The notes under the pieces were generated by a model. It ran no database searches and had not been told where the DNA came from. It saw only the letters and a program-made list of their open reading frames with translations. Position numbers and translations under genes: made by a program. A stretch of DNA of 64,000 nucleotides from Astragalus membranaceus. Lineage: Eukaryota > Streptophyta > Magnoliopsida > Fabales > Fabaceae. This document shows, in pieces, positions 33,690 through 45,410 of the stretch (the stretch's first letter is position 1; each line of letters begins with the position of its first letter). The stretch lies in assembly GCA_039519185.1 (NCBI GenBank), contig CM076849.1:74767784-74831783 (forward strand), written 5' to 3'.

Positions 33690-35064
33690 TCAAGGATGAA
33701 AAGAAGGAAACTTCTTGAGAAGATCGTAGTAGAACTCCCATGTGGCAGCTTCTGGTGGCTTTCCACTCCAATGAACCAGCACCTTAGTAGCAGCAACTCT
33801 CCCCCTCTTAACCATCTTCCTATCCAAGATAGCTATAGGCACTCTTGAATCAGCTTGCACACCAGGCAAAGGAACGAATGAAGCAGCAGATGGGTCAACA
33901 CAAGCCTTGAGTTGTGACACATGGAATACATCATGTATTCCTGATGATGGTGGTAACTCAAGTTTGTAAGCAACTTCACCAATTCTGTCAGTGATTTTAA
34001 AGGGTCTATAATACTTAGGAGTGAGCTTACTATAAGCTTGGTTTCTGGTGGAGTATTGCCTATAGGGTTGCAATTTTAGAAAAACATAGGTTCCCATATC
34101 AAACCTTCTATCAATTCTCTGCTTGTTAGTCAGCTGCTGCATTCTCTGATGTGCTCGCAGAAGATGAAACTGCAATAGTTTGATGACAAACTCTCTAGCA
34201 GACAATGTTCTATCCACCTCTTGAATGGGAGACTCGCCAGGAAGATAAGGCAAATGGATTGGGGGGATTTGTCCATAGACAACCTCATATGGACTAGTGT
34301 GGATAGTGGAATGATAATGAGTATTGTACCACCACTCAGCTAGTGAAATCCATTTAGACCAAGTGGAAGGCTTCTCAGAACACATACACCTCAGATATGT
34401 TTCTAGGCATCTGTTAACGACCTCAGTTTGGCCATCACTCTGGATGATAAGCTGTGGATTTATGCAACAGAACCCCTTGCAAGGAAAAAAGATCATTCCA
34501 CACAGTACTCATGAAGATAGGGTCTCTGTCAGAAACAACAATGCTAGGCATGCCATGTAGTTTGAATATATTGTCCAAGAACAGTTTGGCTACATCAAGT
34601 GCATTATATGGATGACATAAAGTTAAGAAGTGAGCATACTTACTTAACCTGTCAACAACTACCAAGATAACTTGCTTGCCATTAGAAGAAGGTAAGCCTT
34701 CAATAAAATCCATGCTTATCTCATCCCAAATCCTATGTGGAATAGGAAGTGGTTGAAGGAAACCTGGTGAGCTAACTAACTCTGGCTTGTTTCTTTGGCA
34801 TACATCACAAGCTCTCACATAGTTTTGGATCTCTTTATTCATTCCCTTCCAGTAAAATAAAGATTTGATCCTAGAAGCAGTTATATCCCTACCAGAGTGA
34901 CCCCCAATGAACGAATCATGCAACCACTTAAATATAGTAGTCTTAAGTTCAAGAATATTACCAATAACAAGTTTGCCCTGCCTTCTCAGCTCACCCTTGA
35001 ACCAAGTGAACTTTGGATGAGAGCTAGGAGAAGATTGTAATTCAGAAATAAGCTTCTGTAGCAT
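33690..35064 (-). pseudogene. Reina-type integrase and chromodomain in two overlapping frames
   Basis: The first frame (34435-35064) has the H2C2 zinc finger (HDSFIGGHSG...CDVCQRNK), DFIEGLPSS, and the second acidic motif as VSDRDPIF. The second frame (33690-34496) carries SDGQTEVVNR, FHVSQLK and a chromodomain LVHWSGKPPEAATWE. A frameshift in the overlap (34435-34496) separates the two. Confidence 0.88.
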
Positions 35065-35082
35065 AGGGTCAGAACTCCAAGA

Positions 35083-35610
35083 CTATTTAATTTGAATAAG
35101 TAGCCCTACATCAGCATTGTCAAGCATCATAGGAAGCAACTCTACACTGTGTTGCCTAGAAAGAGCATCAGCAGCAACATTAGAAGCTCCTGTTTTATAC
35201 TGCATCTCAAAGTCAAATCCCATCAGTTTAGACATCCACACCTGTTGGAAAGGTGTATTTAACTTTTGTTCAAGCAAGTATTTGAGACTTTTATGATCAG
35301 TCTTGATAATGAAAGATTTATGAGATAGATAAGCACCCCATTTCTGCACTGCATACACCACTGCCAGCAGCTCTTTTTCATACATAGAAAGAGCTTGATG
35401 TTTTGGACCAAGAGACTTGCTTATATAAGCAATTGGGTGTTTTTCTTGCATCAAGACAGCACCAATTCCACTCCCTGAAGCATCATTTTCTACTATGAAA
35501 GTCTTATTGAAATCAGGCAAAGCAAGCACAGGGGATGAAACAAGAGCATGCTTCAAAAGATTAAAGGATTCAGTTGCCCTGTCATTCCAATGAAAGCTGT
35601 CTTTCTTCAA
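35083..35610 (-). pseudogene. Reina-type RNase H segment
   Basis: ENDASGSGIGAVLMQ, YEKELLAVVYAVQKW and TDHKSLKYLLEQ are typical of the gypsy RNase H domain. The segment ends at a stop near 35083 before the integrase. Confidence 0.85.
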
Positions 35611-35749
35611 AAGATCAGTGAGAGGCTTGGCTAGCTTGCCATAGTCCTTGACAAACCTCCTGTAATAAGCTGAAAGACCAAGAAATCCTCTTAGCTGCTT
35701 TATATTAGTAGGAGTGGGCCAATCTTTGACTGCCTGTATTTTGGAAGGA

Positions 35750-37540
35750 TCAGTGTCCTTGAGAAATGAAGTGGCCTAAGTATCCAACTCTATCAGTTGG
35801 AAAATGACACTTTGGCTTCTTAAGAGATAATTGATGATGTCTGACAGTGAAGAAAACCTGTCTCAAATGGTCAATGTGAGTTTCAAAAGTAGGACTATAG
35901 ATAAGTATATCATCAAAAAAGACAATAACGAATTTTCTCAAAAACTCATTAAAGATATGGTTCATCAAGGCTTGGAAAGATGCTGGTGCATTGGTGAGGC
36001 CAAAAGGCATCACCAAATACTCAAAATGACCTCCATGTGTCTTGAAGGCAGCTTTAAACTCATCTCCTTCTTCAATCCTCAGCTGATTAAATCCTGATCT
36101 GAGATCAAGTTTGGAAAAGACATGTGCAGTGCCGAGTTCATCCATCAAATCTTCTATAAGAGGGATTGGATATCTGTCTTTGATTGTATGTTGATTCAAC
36201 CTCCTGTAATCAACACATAGGCGCCATGAACCATCTTTCTTTTTCACCAATACTGCAGGTGAAGCATAGGGGTTGTTGCTGTGTCTAATCACACTTTGGT
36301 CAAGCATCTCTTTCACAAGCTTGTCCACGGCATCTTTCTGCACTATAGAGTACCTATAGGGTCTGAGATTGAAAGGAATCACATCACTCTTCAATTGTAT
36401 CTTATGATCAAACCCTGGTCTCTTAGGTGGCAAGTCATGTGGCTCTTCAAAAACATCTGCGAACTCAGCAAGAAGTGCCTGTAGAGCTTCTGCTTTGCTG
36501 GTTGCCGACGATTCCAGTGAATACAACCGCACTTTAGGCACTGACAGTTGCAAGTTGTCCTGCTCAAGATACAAGAAACACATTTCCCCTTCCTTCTTGA
36601 GTGTCTCAGTGAATTTCTTATTATTAATAAGCTTGTTAGAGCTAGTCTTAGCCCCTCTCAATACACATCTCTTACCATTGACTTTGAATTCCATTTGTAA
36701 CTTAACAAAATCCCAAATGATTGGACCCAAAGACTTGAGCCATTGAATACCCAAAATCAAATCACAACATTGGATTGGTAGCACTATCATGTCTTCTGTA
36801 AATGTGGAATTCTGAATGCTCCAAGTGAAGCCCTTAACTATGTAAGGTGCCTTCAGTTTATCACCACCACCCACTGTGACAAACATGGGTTCAATAGAAT
36901 CCAATTTCAATCCCAACTTCTTAGCTGCATTAAGGTCCATGAAGTCATTTGTACTTCCACTATCAATGAGAACAGAAATAGGTTTGCCCTTGTACATTCC
37001 AGTCACCCTCATGGTCTGATGACTAGGAGTACCTGTCAAGGCGTTCATGGACAGGGTAGGGCTGTCAGGAAGGGTAGACTCAGGGCTGGTTTCACTAGGG
37101 TTTTCCTCTTCTTCATCACTGTTATTAATCTCCATCATGAAAATTTGTGCTTTCCTATGTTTCAAATGATGGCCAGGTGTAAATGGTTCCTCACAATACA
37201 TACATAGACCCTTAGCTTTCCTCTCATCCATCTGAGCAGGAGTAAACATACGTGTGGGTTTGGGGTTAGGAATTTTTGGTGTTTGGTTGGCTATTTGGCT
37301 CTGAGCTGAAGTGGTTTTAGGGGATTGTGGTGGTTGACTATTTACTGACTTGAAAGATGTATTTTTGGTGTAGTTGCTGTGAGAACTAGATGCAAATTTC
37401 TGAGGTGGTGATTTCAACAAGGGAACCTTAGAGGATTCATATAAACGAGCAAGATTAGCAGCTTTTGCAACATCAGTTGGATTGAACATTCTAACTTGCA
37501 TCTGAGTAGAATGTTCAAGTCCAGATAAAAATATACTCAA
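35750..37540 (-). pseudogene. Reina-type gag C-terminus, protease and reverse transcriptase
   Basis: A 596-codon frame with zinc-knuckle-like CMYCEEPFTPGHHLKH, protease VLIDSGSTNDFMD, and RT with WRLCVDYRRLN, MPFGLTNAPASFQ and the catalytic FFDDILIYS. It breaks after YLGHFISQGH; connection and RNase H text continue in another frame. Confidence 0.88.
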
Positions 37541-38069
37541 GGCGTGTCTATTCCCATGGTGGGTGAATAGACACGCCTTGATTTAGGGCTGACATTGGGT
37601 CCTCGTATACTTCTCCAAACCTGGTTGCAACATCTCTCACGTACTATTCCCATGGTGGGTGAATGTCGTGCTTCAATCTGATGTAGTTCAAGTGCCATTG
37701 CAAGGCTAAGCCACTAAGATGAATTGAGGCGAGGCAGACCTTACTCTCCGGTGGCGTCTCATCAAGACGGGAAAATTGATCGCATCGGTACAACCAATCC
37801 TTCACGTTTTGACCCTCAAATTTGGGGAACTCAACCTTCGAGATCCGCGTAGAGTAGTTGTTCGCAGATCCATTTCCTCCATTTCTCGGTTGCGACCCGG
37901 CGTTGGACCCCTGAGTCGTGTCTCCGGTGACATTCTCACGCATCAGGGAACGCATCTCTTCCATGCCGGCAAAGAGTTGCTCCATCTTGGCGCTGAGCTC
38001 AGCGTGCTTGTCGTCATACTTCTTATCCAATTCAGCTATGGTAGTAGCAGCTCGGGTTCCGGCAACCAT
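37541..38069 (-). pseudogene. Reina-type gag, N-terminal part, interrupted
   Basis: ATG at 38069 (MVAGTRAATTIAELDKKYDD). A coiled-coil-like region precedes FPKFEGQNVKDWLYRCDQFS, the gag core. The frame stops at HPPWE (37644), although gag-like text continues beyond (YVRDVATRFGEVYEDP). A second HPPWE copy and a 16-bp inverted repeat (37538-37580) follow, so the frame is broken twice. Confidence 0.8.
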
Positions 38070-38554
38070 GGTTGAAGCGAATGCAGCGAATAGCAAAGCA
38101 ACAGAATCGTTGCTTTGATACCAATTGAAACGGAAATTTGGATGCTAGGTAGATAACCGAAGGATCCGATCTACAGAGCAAGGAATTCTCAAGGGAAGAG
38201 GGAGAAATTCGGTTGCAGAGCAGTGAGGTAATGGAAGTTTGTTATGCAGAGAGAGAGAGAGAGAGAATAAAATCAATTTGGAATGTGATTGCATAATGAA
38301 TGCAGATCACGCGCTTGCATTCATATTGCTGATGCAATTGCATAAGACTAACTTGCAATACCTCCAAATGAGGTGTATCATGCACTAGCTAACATAAGAG
38401 AGAATTGAAATTACAAAATGAAGGTGAAATGGCATGGCAATAAGCCAGTAAAACAGTAAAATTAGCAACAGTAATACAGTACTCATCAGAATTTCTGTAA
38501 CAATACCCTCCCCTCAAAACAATCCTTGACCTCAAGGATGAAAAGAAGGAAACC

Positions 38555-39949
38555 AGACAATAAATGGAATTATTGGCTTTAACTTATTTTCTTACATAAT
38601 TTTCCGACTGATTGTCCATAATAGTGAGGATGTTATCTAGCTGTTTTTGTTATTGTCTGGTTTTATATGGCAGCTCTTTCAAAATTATTTCTTTCAAATT
38701 CTTCTAAGTAGGTTCAATTTTTATGGGTGCAATTTTACCCTTTTGATGCTAAGTCAAATCCAATGCTATACTTAATTGTTTCCTAAATTGAATCAATTGT
38801 TATGTTATACAATTTAACGTATGTGATGTGTTTCCTAAATTGTTTACCAATTGTTATGCCTTGATATACATTTAAAGTTGACATGAGACTTTATGATTGT
38901 TTTATATAGTTGAAGAATGCTGTCATTGTTTATATTGTTTTTCCAGAACTTGTTTTGGTAATGTTATCATGCTCATTGTTTTTCCCTTTGTTTATATAGT
39001 TGAAAAATACTCTGGACAAGGATCTTTTGCTTATGTAGAGGTGGCAGTTAACTCAACACTTATCCCACTTATTGACTATTGAAGAATGGTCTTCTCATTC
39101 ATTAGAATTGTGCCTTTTGTGATGATTTCTACTGCAAAGCCTAAATAAGGTTGGATTTTCCTGCTGCTCCCTTTATTTTTTAGTAATAGGGAAGATTCTG
39201 TTATCAATTTTTGCTTTGTAACTCCTGCTGTGCTGTATGTCTAACTACGAATTTTTGCTTTGTAACTCCTCTGCTGTGCTGCATGTAAGTTGAATTGAGT
39301 TGCTAGCCTTTTAGTTTTTGGTCTATTAATTAGTTGGTTATAGGCAGCGTATCTTGATGAATAGGCTACCAAAGAAAATGCTCAGGCTTCCAATATGTTG
39401 ATTGTGAGTTATATCTGCTATATGATATTTGATTCAATGAATGCAAATGCTAAAGTCATGTGAAGCTGAAGAATTATGCTACTATCCTTTTAAAGCTGAT
39501 ATAGACCATTGAACTGTCTCTAGCTAAGTGCAGTTTCTTTATTTTTCTTGTTGGTATGAATAGGGGTCAAAACATCCCACACAAAATGCTTATCACAGTA
39601 GAATTATTAGGATTAAGCTTAACTAAAACAATCTTATTTCTCCCTAAATAGTGAACACACTGTGAAGGTTCACTTTCACTTCCTTCCCTGGCTCCTTTCT
39701 TGAAAATTCCCTCTTCTTGCTCTCACAATGTATCTTCCTGTCACCCACTCTCTCTTTCTGAATATAGTGTGATTCCCTTATTTTTCTTATGCATTCCAAG
39801 GTCCTAATGAGGCTCTATATAACCAGTCAGCTTTAACTCACCCAAACCCCAAAAGAAAAACTTCATAACTGCTAAAACATTACTGGATAATTGCTAAAAC
39901 AACATTAATGATGCATCTACTAAATCTGTTGTTTTTTGTTATATTGTAG
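38555..39949. other. AT-rich interior of CACTA-like element 1
   Basis: Between the Reina-type element and the last-exon remnant. It looks like intron and degenerate exon sequence, with no recognisable domain. Confidence 0.4.
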
Positions 39950-40015
39950 GAAAATCATGAAAGAGATGAAGGTCTTGATGACTTGGATGAAGAACAGTAT
40001 GAAGACATGTTTTGA
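39950..40015 (+). pseudogene. Last-exon remnant inside CACTA-like element 1
   Basis: An acceptor (ATATTGTAG) is followed by a 21-codon acidic tail, ENHERDEGLDDLDEEQYEDM and F, then TGA. An upstream exon-like stretch (39344-39402, ending TTGATT/GTGAGT) has an internal stop. It may be the end of the element's own gene or a captured host gene; I do not recognise it. Confidence 0.4.
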
Positions 40016-40798
40016 AGACTTGTGAAGTTTTATTTTGGAAATTGAACAAGACTTTTTGTAATATAATTAGGATAAACTTTTTTGTACTTAATTATGTCGT
40101 TTACAATGCATTATATTCTCCAACCTTATCTCGAGTTTTAGTTTATAATGATAGTTATTTTGGTGAAGACTGAATTAACTACTCAGATAGTTATTGGCGT
40201 ATCTTTTTAATTCATTGTTTTATTTTAGGTACAACTTTATGTTTCATTTGAAATAATTAGAATTAAAAACAGTTTTTTTTGGTTATGCTAGGAGTGACCA
40301 CAGGAAAATGGCAAATGGTTTGTTTGGGTGCCACTAATAGCAACAGTTTTATACTGTAGTCATTTATATGTAATCTTTAAATTAATAGGAAACGTTTTTT
40401 TTTGTGTTGCCAATGATAGCAACGGTTTTAATGCATAAACGGGTTCGGTTTTGAAACGTATTCTTTGAAACTCAATGGCAACGGCTTTGCGGTGTTGCCA
40501 TCTATAGCAATGGCTAAAAACGGTTCCCATCAATGGCTACGGTGTCAAACTATTGCCATATACTACAATGGTTTTATAGCGTTGTCGTTTCCTGAAAATG
40601 AAAACCGCTGCGTTTAAGTGGTCAATAGGAACGGTTTCACGTCAGTGTTGCCTTTGGTGATAAAAAAACCGTTGCCTATAGTTTAGGCAACGACTGCAAA
40701 CACCACGGTTTCAAAACCGTTGCCTCAAGTTAAGGCAACAGTTTATGGCTTTAAGCAACGGCTTTCAGGCGTTGCCTTTGGGTCAAAATGTTGTAGTG

Positions 40799-41665
40799 AT
40801 TTCTGAACCGGTTTGTGTTTTGGGGTTGTGAAAACGATGATGGGTGGGAGTGGATCGCGAAGGAAAGAACCTAACATTCTGGTTCACCGAAAATGGTCAA
40901 CAAATACCTTGGGTCTGCCCTCACTAAGACCAAATTGTAGAGGCATAGTGGTTGCGACGATGTCAGGGAACAACGAAGGGAGGAGCTTGCGGCCGGAAAG
41001 CTTGATGTAGCGATGGCCATGGAGTTTCGCGAACAAGGGGGACAACGGGAACACAAGATAGAGGCTGAAATGATCAATTGAATAGAAACCGAAATCGAAC
41101 TCAGAGCGCGATTTCGAGTGGATAGGTAGGGTTTGGGGTTCGGCCGTGGCTTGTAGGCGGAGAACGAGATAGAGGAGGGAAGGTGTTAGGGTTTGGGCGT
41201 TGTAGCCGTGCGAATTGCAGCTTGAGGAAGAAGAAGCTGGAAGCGGGTCGGATCCAGGGTGTGGCTGCGCGAACTGTATGTGTGGGCTGGACCATTAGTG
41301 GGTTTAATGTGTCACAGGGGGTGTAAGTAGCGAACAGAAGGGGGTGTATACGAGTAGCAAGGCCCAAAATCAACTCTAAATCATTTTTAAAAGCTCATTT
41401 CAACTACAACTATTATTTTATTATGCTAATAGTCCCAAAATAATTTTTAGAATACATAACTACTAAAATACTAATATTTATAAAAATAAAATAAATATAT
41501 AATAACAACTATATATTACCAGTAGCATATAAAAATACATTAAATAAGATTTCAACCAATTTTAATAACCCAAATACAAGATAATTTAATCTTATCAATT
41601 GAAAATAGTTTATAAAACAAGCACATAGTAACAAAAACACAACGCACGAAAATCGAGGTGTTACA
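40799..41665 (-). other. Terminal part of the large 3' LTR
   Basis: On the minus strand the LTR begins here as TGTAACACCTCGATTTTCG (41665 leftwards). The GC-rich part 40800-41340 has short open frames without domains. 41345-41665 is AT-rich. Confidence 0.65.
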
Positions 41666-43462
41666 ATTCAACCTCCCTTAAAAAAAATTTCGTCCTCGAA
41701 ATTTCAAAGGCTCAAAATAAAAGAATAAACACTTTAAGAGTTCAAGATTATGGAGAGATTATAAAACATTGTTAGAGTCACCAGAGGGGTTGAGTCAACG
41801 ACATCAAGGCAAGGAAAGCAAAGTTAGAATATCAACAAAAATAACTTAGAGATTTCAGAAAGGAGAGCTACATGATTGAGTCTTGACAACTTTTAGTGAA
41901 AATGCTTAGAAGAAGAATTGAGAGTAGGGTATGAGACATTAGATTCTCACATCCCCAAAAATCATGAATCATTAGTCGCTATAAGAGGAACTAATGAACT
42001 CATGTCACAATGTAAAATATCTTAGAATCTAAAACTAAGCATTTCACTAACAAGCATAGAAATCAATGCTAATGACATTAAATAAAGTTCACAAAAAGTA
42101 AAATAACACAAACAATGTGTAGTTACGTTATCACGACAACACATACAACACTATAGTACAAAATTCAAGTAAACAACCGTCACACAACCGACATATTTGA
42201 AAACATAAGGATCAATAATATGGAAATCCTACAAACTCATTAACCAAATAATAATATGAAAATAAAAATAAAATAAAAATAACAGAGAGTAGAAGTCATG
42301 CAAGCACGACGATCACGTTACACAAAGTTGTTCAAACACAAGAAGTACGTTAACACACTTGATATTATAAAAAAATAGTATAGGATCTAAAACTATGCAT
42401 TTTCCGAAAGCTAAGCATTTTCCAAACAAGCAGGAAAATCAAGTTCAATGATATTAGTCACCAGTCACTTAAAAAATAGCTTTTTAGAGTTAATGATCTA
42501 GACATAACCACCAATATAGTTTGATATAAGGAAAATAATTTAACTAGTGGGCATAGTTTCAGTTTTTTTTCAAAAAATTTCAATTTAAAAGAGTAACTAA
42601 CATGAATTTATAATTTATTTTACTAACATATCATTTTACTAAGTTTCATGGAAAAAGAAATGGAACATATAATACTAATAAGACCAAGTTTTTTTTTTCA
42701 CATAATCAAATATAATTAAAACAATAAGATAACTCATGTTAACGCAATAATAATAACATAAAAATATAGTCTACAATTAAACAAACCATTACAAGCCAAT
42801 GCAATTATAGGATAAGAGGAAACATTAATTAAAGCATTTAAAAATGAGTATTACTTATAGTGATCAAAATATTGCATCACATTAATAATGAATTAGTACA
42901 TTAAAATAACAAGTAAGACCAATCCACAATACACTAAGTCTGAAATATCAACACACAAATAAAAACACGTATACAAAAAACTTTATACAAGACTTAGTAT
43001 TAATTAATCAAAATAAACTTGATACATATTTGTTTTTAAATCACAAAACCACGTAACGCCACTCTTGAAAAAATATAAGTATAAAAATAAATCATAAAAA
43101 CTCGGAAAATCTACACATTTAGAGTTCACAATCATACACTAAATAACATGGAAGTTAGAAAACAATTCACAAAGATACAGAGTTCACAAAGAGAAGACAC
43201 AACAGACACACAACGCATAGCCTAAAAAGTAGACTGAGCTCTAACTTCGTTCTATCTGCTATGCCCTTGATGTTTCTTCTAAGTAATAATATCTATCGCT
43301 CACATTGTATTATCTTGAAAACTTAACCAACTAATTTAGTCAGCCTCACGACTATCACGAACCAAACAAACAATAAATGCAACTCTACTCAAAGTTCACA
43401 ATCAAAAACACAGAAAAACACATACAGTCCGGTTAGGACTGAACTGCTCTGATACCACTGAA
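41666..43462 (-). other. Non-coding interior of the large LTR element, with PBS and PPT
   Basis: At the right end, minus strand, TGGTATCAGAGC (43446-43457) lies 5 nt inside the LTR and matches the standard primer site for initiator tRNA-Met. At the left end, minus strand, AAGGGAGGTTGAAT abuts the 3' LTR start TGTAACACCTCG. The 1.8 kb between is AT-rich with no open frame of note. A decayed or deleted coding region cannot be excluded. Confidence 0.8.
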
Positions 43463-44358
43463 TGTGACACTCTTTACCCCGAAAGTATTTATAAGTGAAA
43501 AAGTACGAAAAACGAGTAAATTTGTTTTTCAAATAAAACTAATAATTCATTTTTTGAAATGGTTTTCGTAAGTAAAAGATGTCGTCCAACTCTTTAAATC
43601 ATATATAAACGATCATAATAATATTAAGGACTAAAACATTGAAACATTTCTTTCAATACGGTAATAAGATTGATTTTAAATATAACACTGAAAATACAAC
43701 CCAAGTCACGATGTCACATGATCAGAGCAATAAACCTTTAATCAATTAAATAAAAAGAAAGTTGTAACACCCCTTTTCTACCCGTTAATTTGTTTATAAA
43801 AATCAGAGTTAAAAATCGCTTTCATCGCAAGGAATGTTACACATATTTCGAATAAAACATCGTACTTCAATAAAACAGTTCAACGTCAATAAATGTGCAA
43901 TACGTAGCACGCCCCCAATGGGGAAAAACTCAAGCATCAGTCATCGTCACCGCAACCGTGACATCAATAAAACCAACTACGCAGCGGAAAGTAAAATAAA
44001 GAGAAACCATCAAATAACATATAACAACTAAAATGGTCTTAAAAACATCGAGTTCGTTTCCCCCCTGAGTGCTACGTATCAGAGCATGACGACCCGACTC
44101 AAATTAGTGAAGATACCTAGGTCTTCACTCGTGATCACCTGCACGTTACCGCATAGGGGTAACATTCAAACAGAAGGGTGAGTCCAATTCAATCCATATA
44201 ATAAATCATATGATAAGCAATAAGTCAAAGTCACAGCACTAGAGTAACCACATCACAGTCATCAATTACGTCATTACAACAACTCATCACGATGTCATGT
44301 AACTATAACTATATGAAATGCAACCCACTCGCAGGCATATGCATGAGGTACCTTTCAT

Positions 44359-44870
44359 CATCGTCGCTTAGCCTTTATGGCCTCATCGTCGCTTAGCCTT
44401 TATGGCCTCATCGTCGCTGGGTTCATGCACATGGAAAACATGAGACACACTATGACATGCACCACACACAAACACACAATCACAGTCAACTATGTGACCC
44501 GTCACTTACCAATTTGCCAAATAAGAGGCACAGCACCTGTCAATTTATAATTACGCACAACCACGTCGCTATATTTCATCGTCGCTTATTATCATCGTCG
44601 CTTAGCCTTTAGAGCCTCATCGTCACTTATTCATAATCGTCATCAATCAAACAATAGCCACTAAGGGCAAAACCGTCATTTAACTAGCCACTAAGGGCAT
44701 CATCGTCATTTACACATCATCATCAATAATATTGGCCACTAAGGGCAAAAACGTCATTTAACTAGCCACTAAGGGCATCATCGTCGTTTACACATCATCA
44801 TCAATAATATTAGCCACTAAGGGCAAAAACGTCATTTAACTAGCCACTAAGGGCATCATCGTCATAATCA
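44359..44870. repeat. Tandem repeats in the solo LTR
   Basis: About 2.3 copies of a 25-bp unit (CATCGTCGCTTAGCCTTTAT...) at 44359-44420. About 2.7 copies of a 78-bp unit built on GCCACTAAGGGCAAAA and GGGCATCATCGTC start at 44657, 44735 and 44813. Confidence 0.9.
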
Positions 44871-45194
44871 CCCATTTTGACACTAAAGCGTTAAAACTGT
44901 TGGTTATACACAAAAAGGATTTTTAAAGGACTCAATACGGCTTTACAACGTCACTGTAATGACCACCGGGGACAGCCACTTGGGCGCCCAGAAAACAACA
45001 AGTTTTTATTTTAAAAATAAGACACATAGGTAGACAACCGAAAAAGCTTCCCAACACTTTTTGAAACGTTCAAAACGGATGCCCGAGTCAAAAGATATAG
45101 CGAAAACAGTTTTTATAAAAAAATTGGGAACATCCTGAAAATGGCGCCCAGGCACTGGGCACCTAAGACACCAACTTAGACATCGCAGGCAACA

Positions 45195-45410
45195 CAGGCA
45201 ACACACACACACAGCGCCCTTGGTGCCCAGCGCCTGGCGCCTGCCGCCCAGCACACACGCAACACGCACACACACACACACTGGCGCCCTTGGCGCCCAG
45301 CAACACAATCACACACGCACACTGGCGCCCTTGGCGCCCAGCGCCCAGCAACACTATCATGCAACAAAAATCCAGCAACACACAACTACACCTATGGCGC
45401 CCTATGCGCC
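45195..45410. repeat. GGCGCC-rich repeats with CA runs in the solo LTR
   Basis: Several copies of GGCGCCCTTGGCGCCCAGC alternate with ACAC runs. The stretch is much more GC-rich than its surroundings. Each GGCGCC is a palindrome, so the region can fold. Confidence 0.85.

Larger units (their letters stand above)
33295..38502 (-). mobile_element. Decayed Reina-type chromovirus (Ty3/gypsy), 5.2 kb
   Basis: LTRs are 33295-33660 (366 bp) and 38126-38502 (377 bp), TG...CA, with several differences and indels. The primer site TGGTATCAAAGC lies at 38112-38123 (minus). Small size, short LTRs and a C-terminal chromodomain fit the Reina clade. Gag-pol is broken into several frames. No 5-bp target duplication is visible. 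About 50 bp of interior sequence is repeated outside the right LTR (38503-38553). Confidence 0.9.
32808..40798. mobile_element. CACTA-like element 1 (7991 bp), nested in the large LTR
   Basis: The left end is CACTACATCATTTTCACCCT and the right end is the inverse of CACTACAACATTTTGACCCA; GGCAACGCC follows at both ends. Subterminal DNA carries many CAACGG/CCGTTG and GTTGCC words (32815-33010, 40430-40790), as in CACTA elements. Flanks are TTA and ATT, so no clean 3-bp duplication remains. There is no full transposase; most of the length is a nested Reina-type element. Confidence 0.8.
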
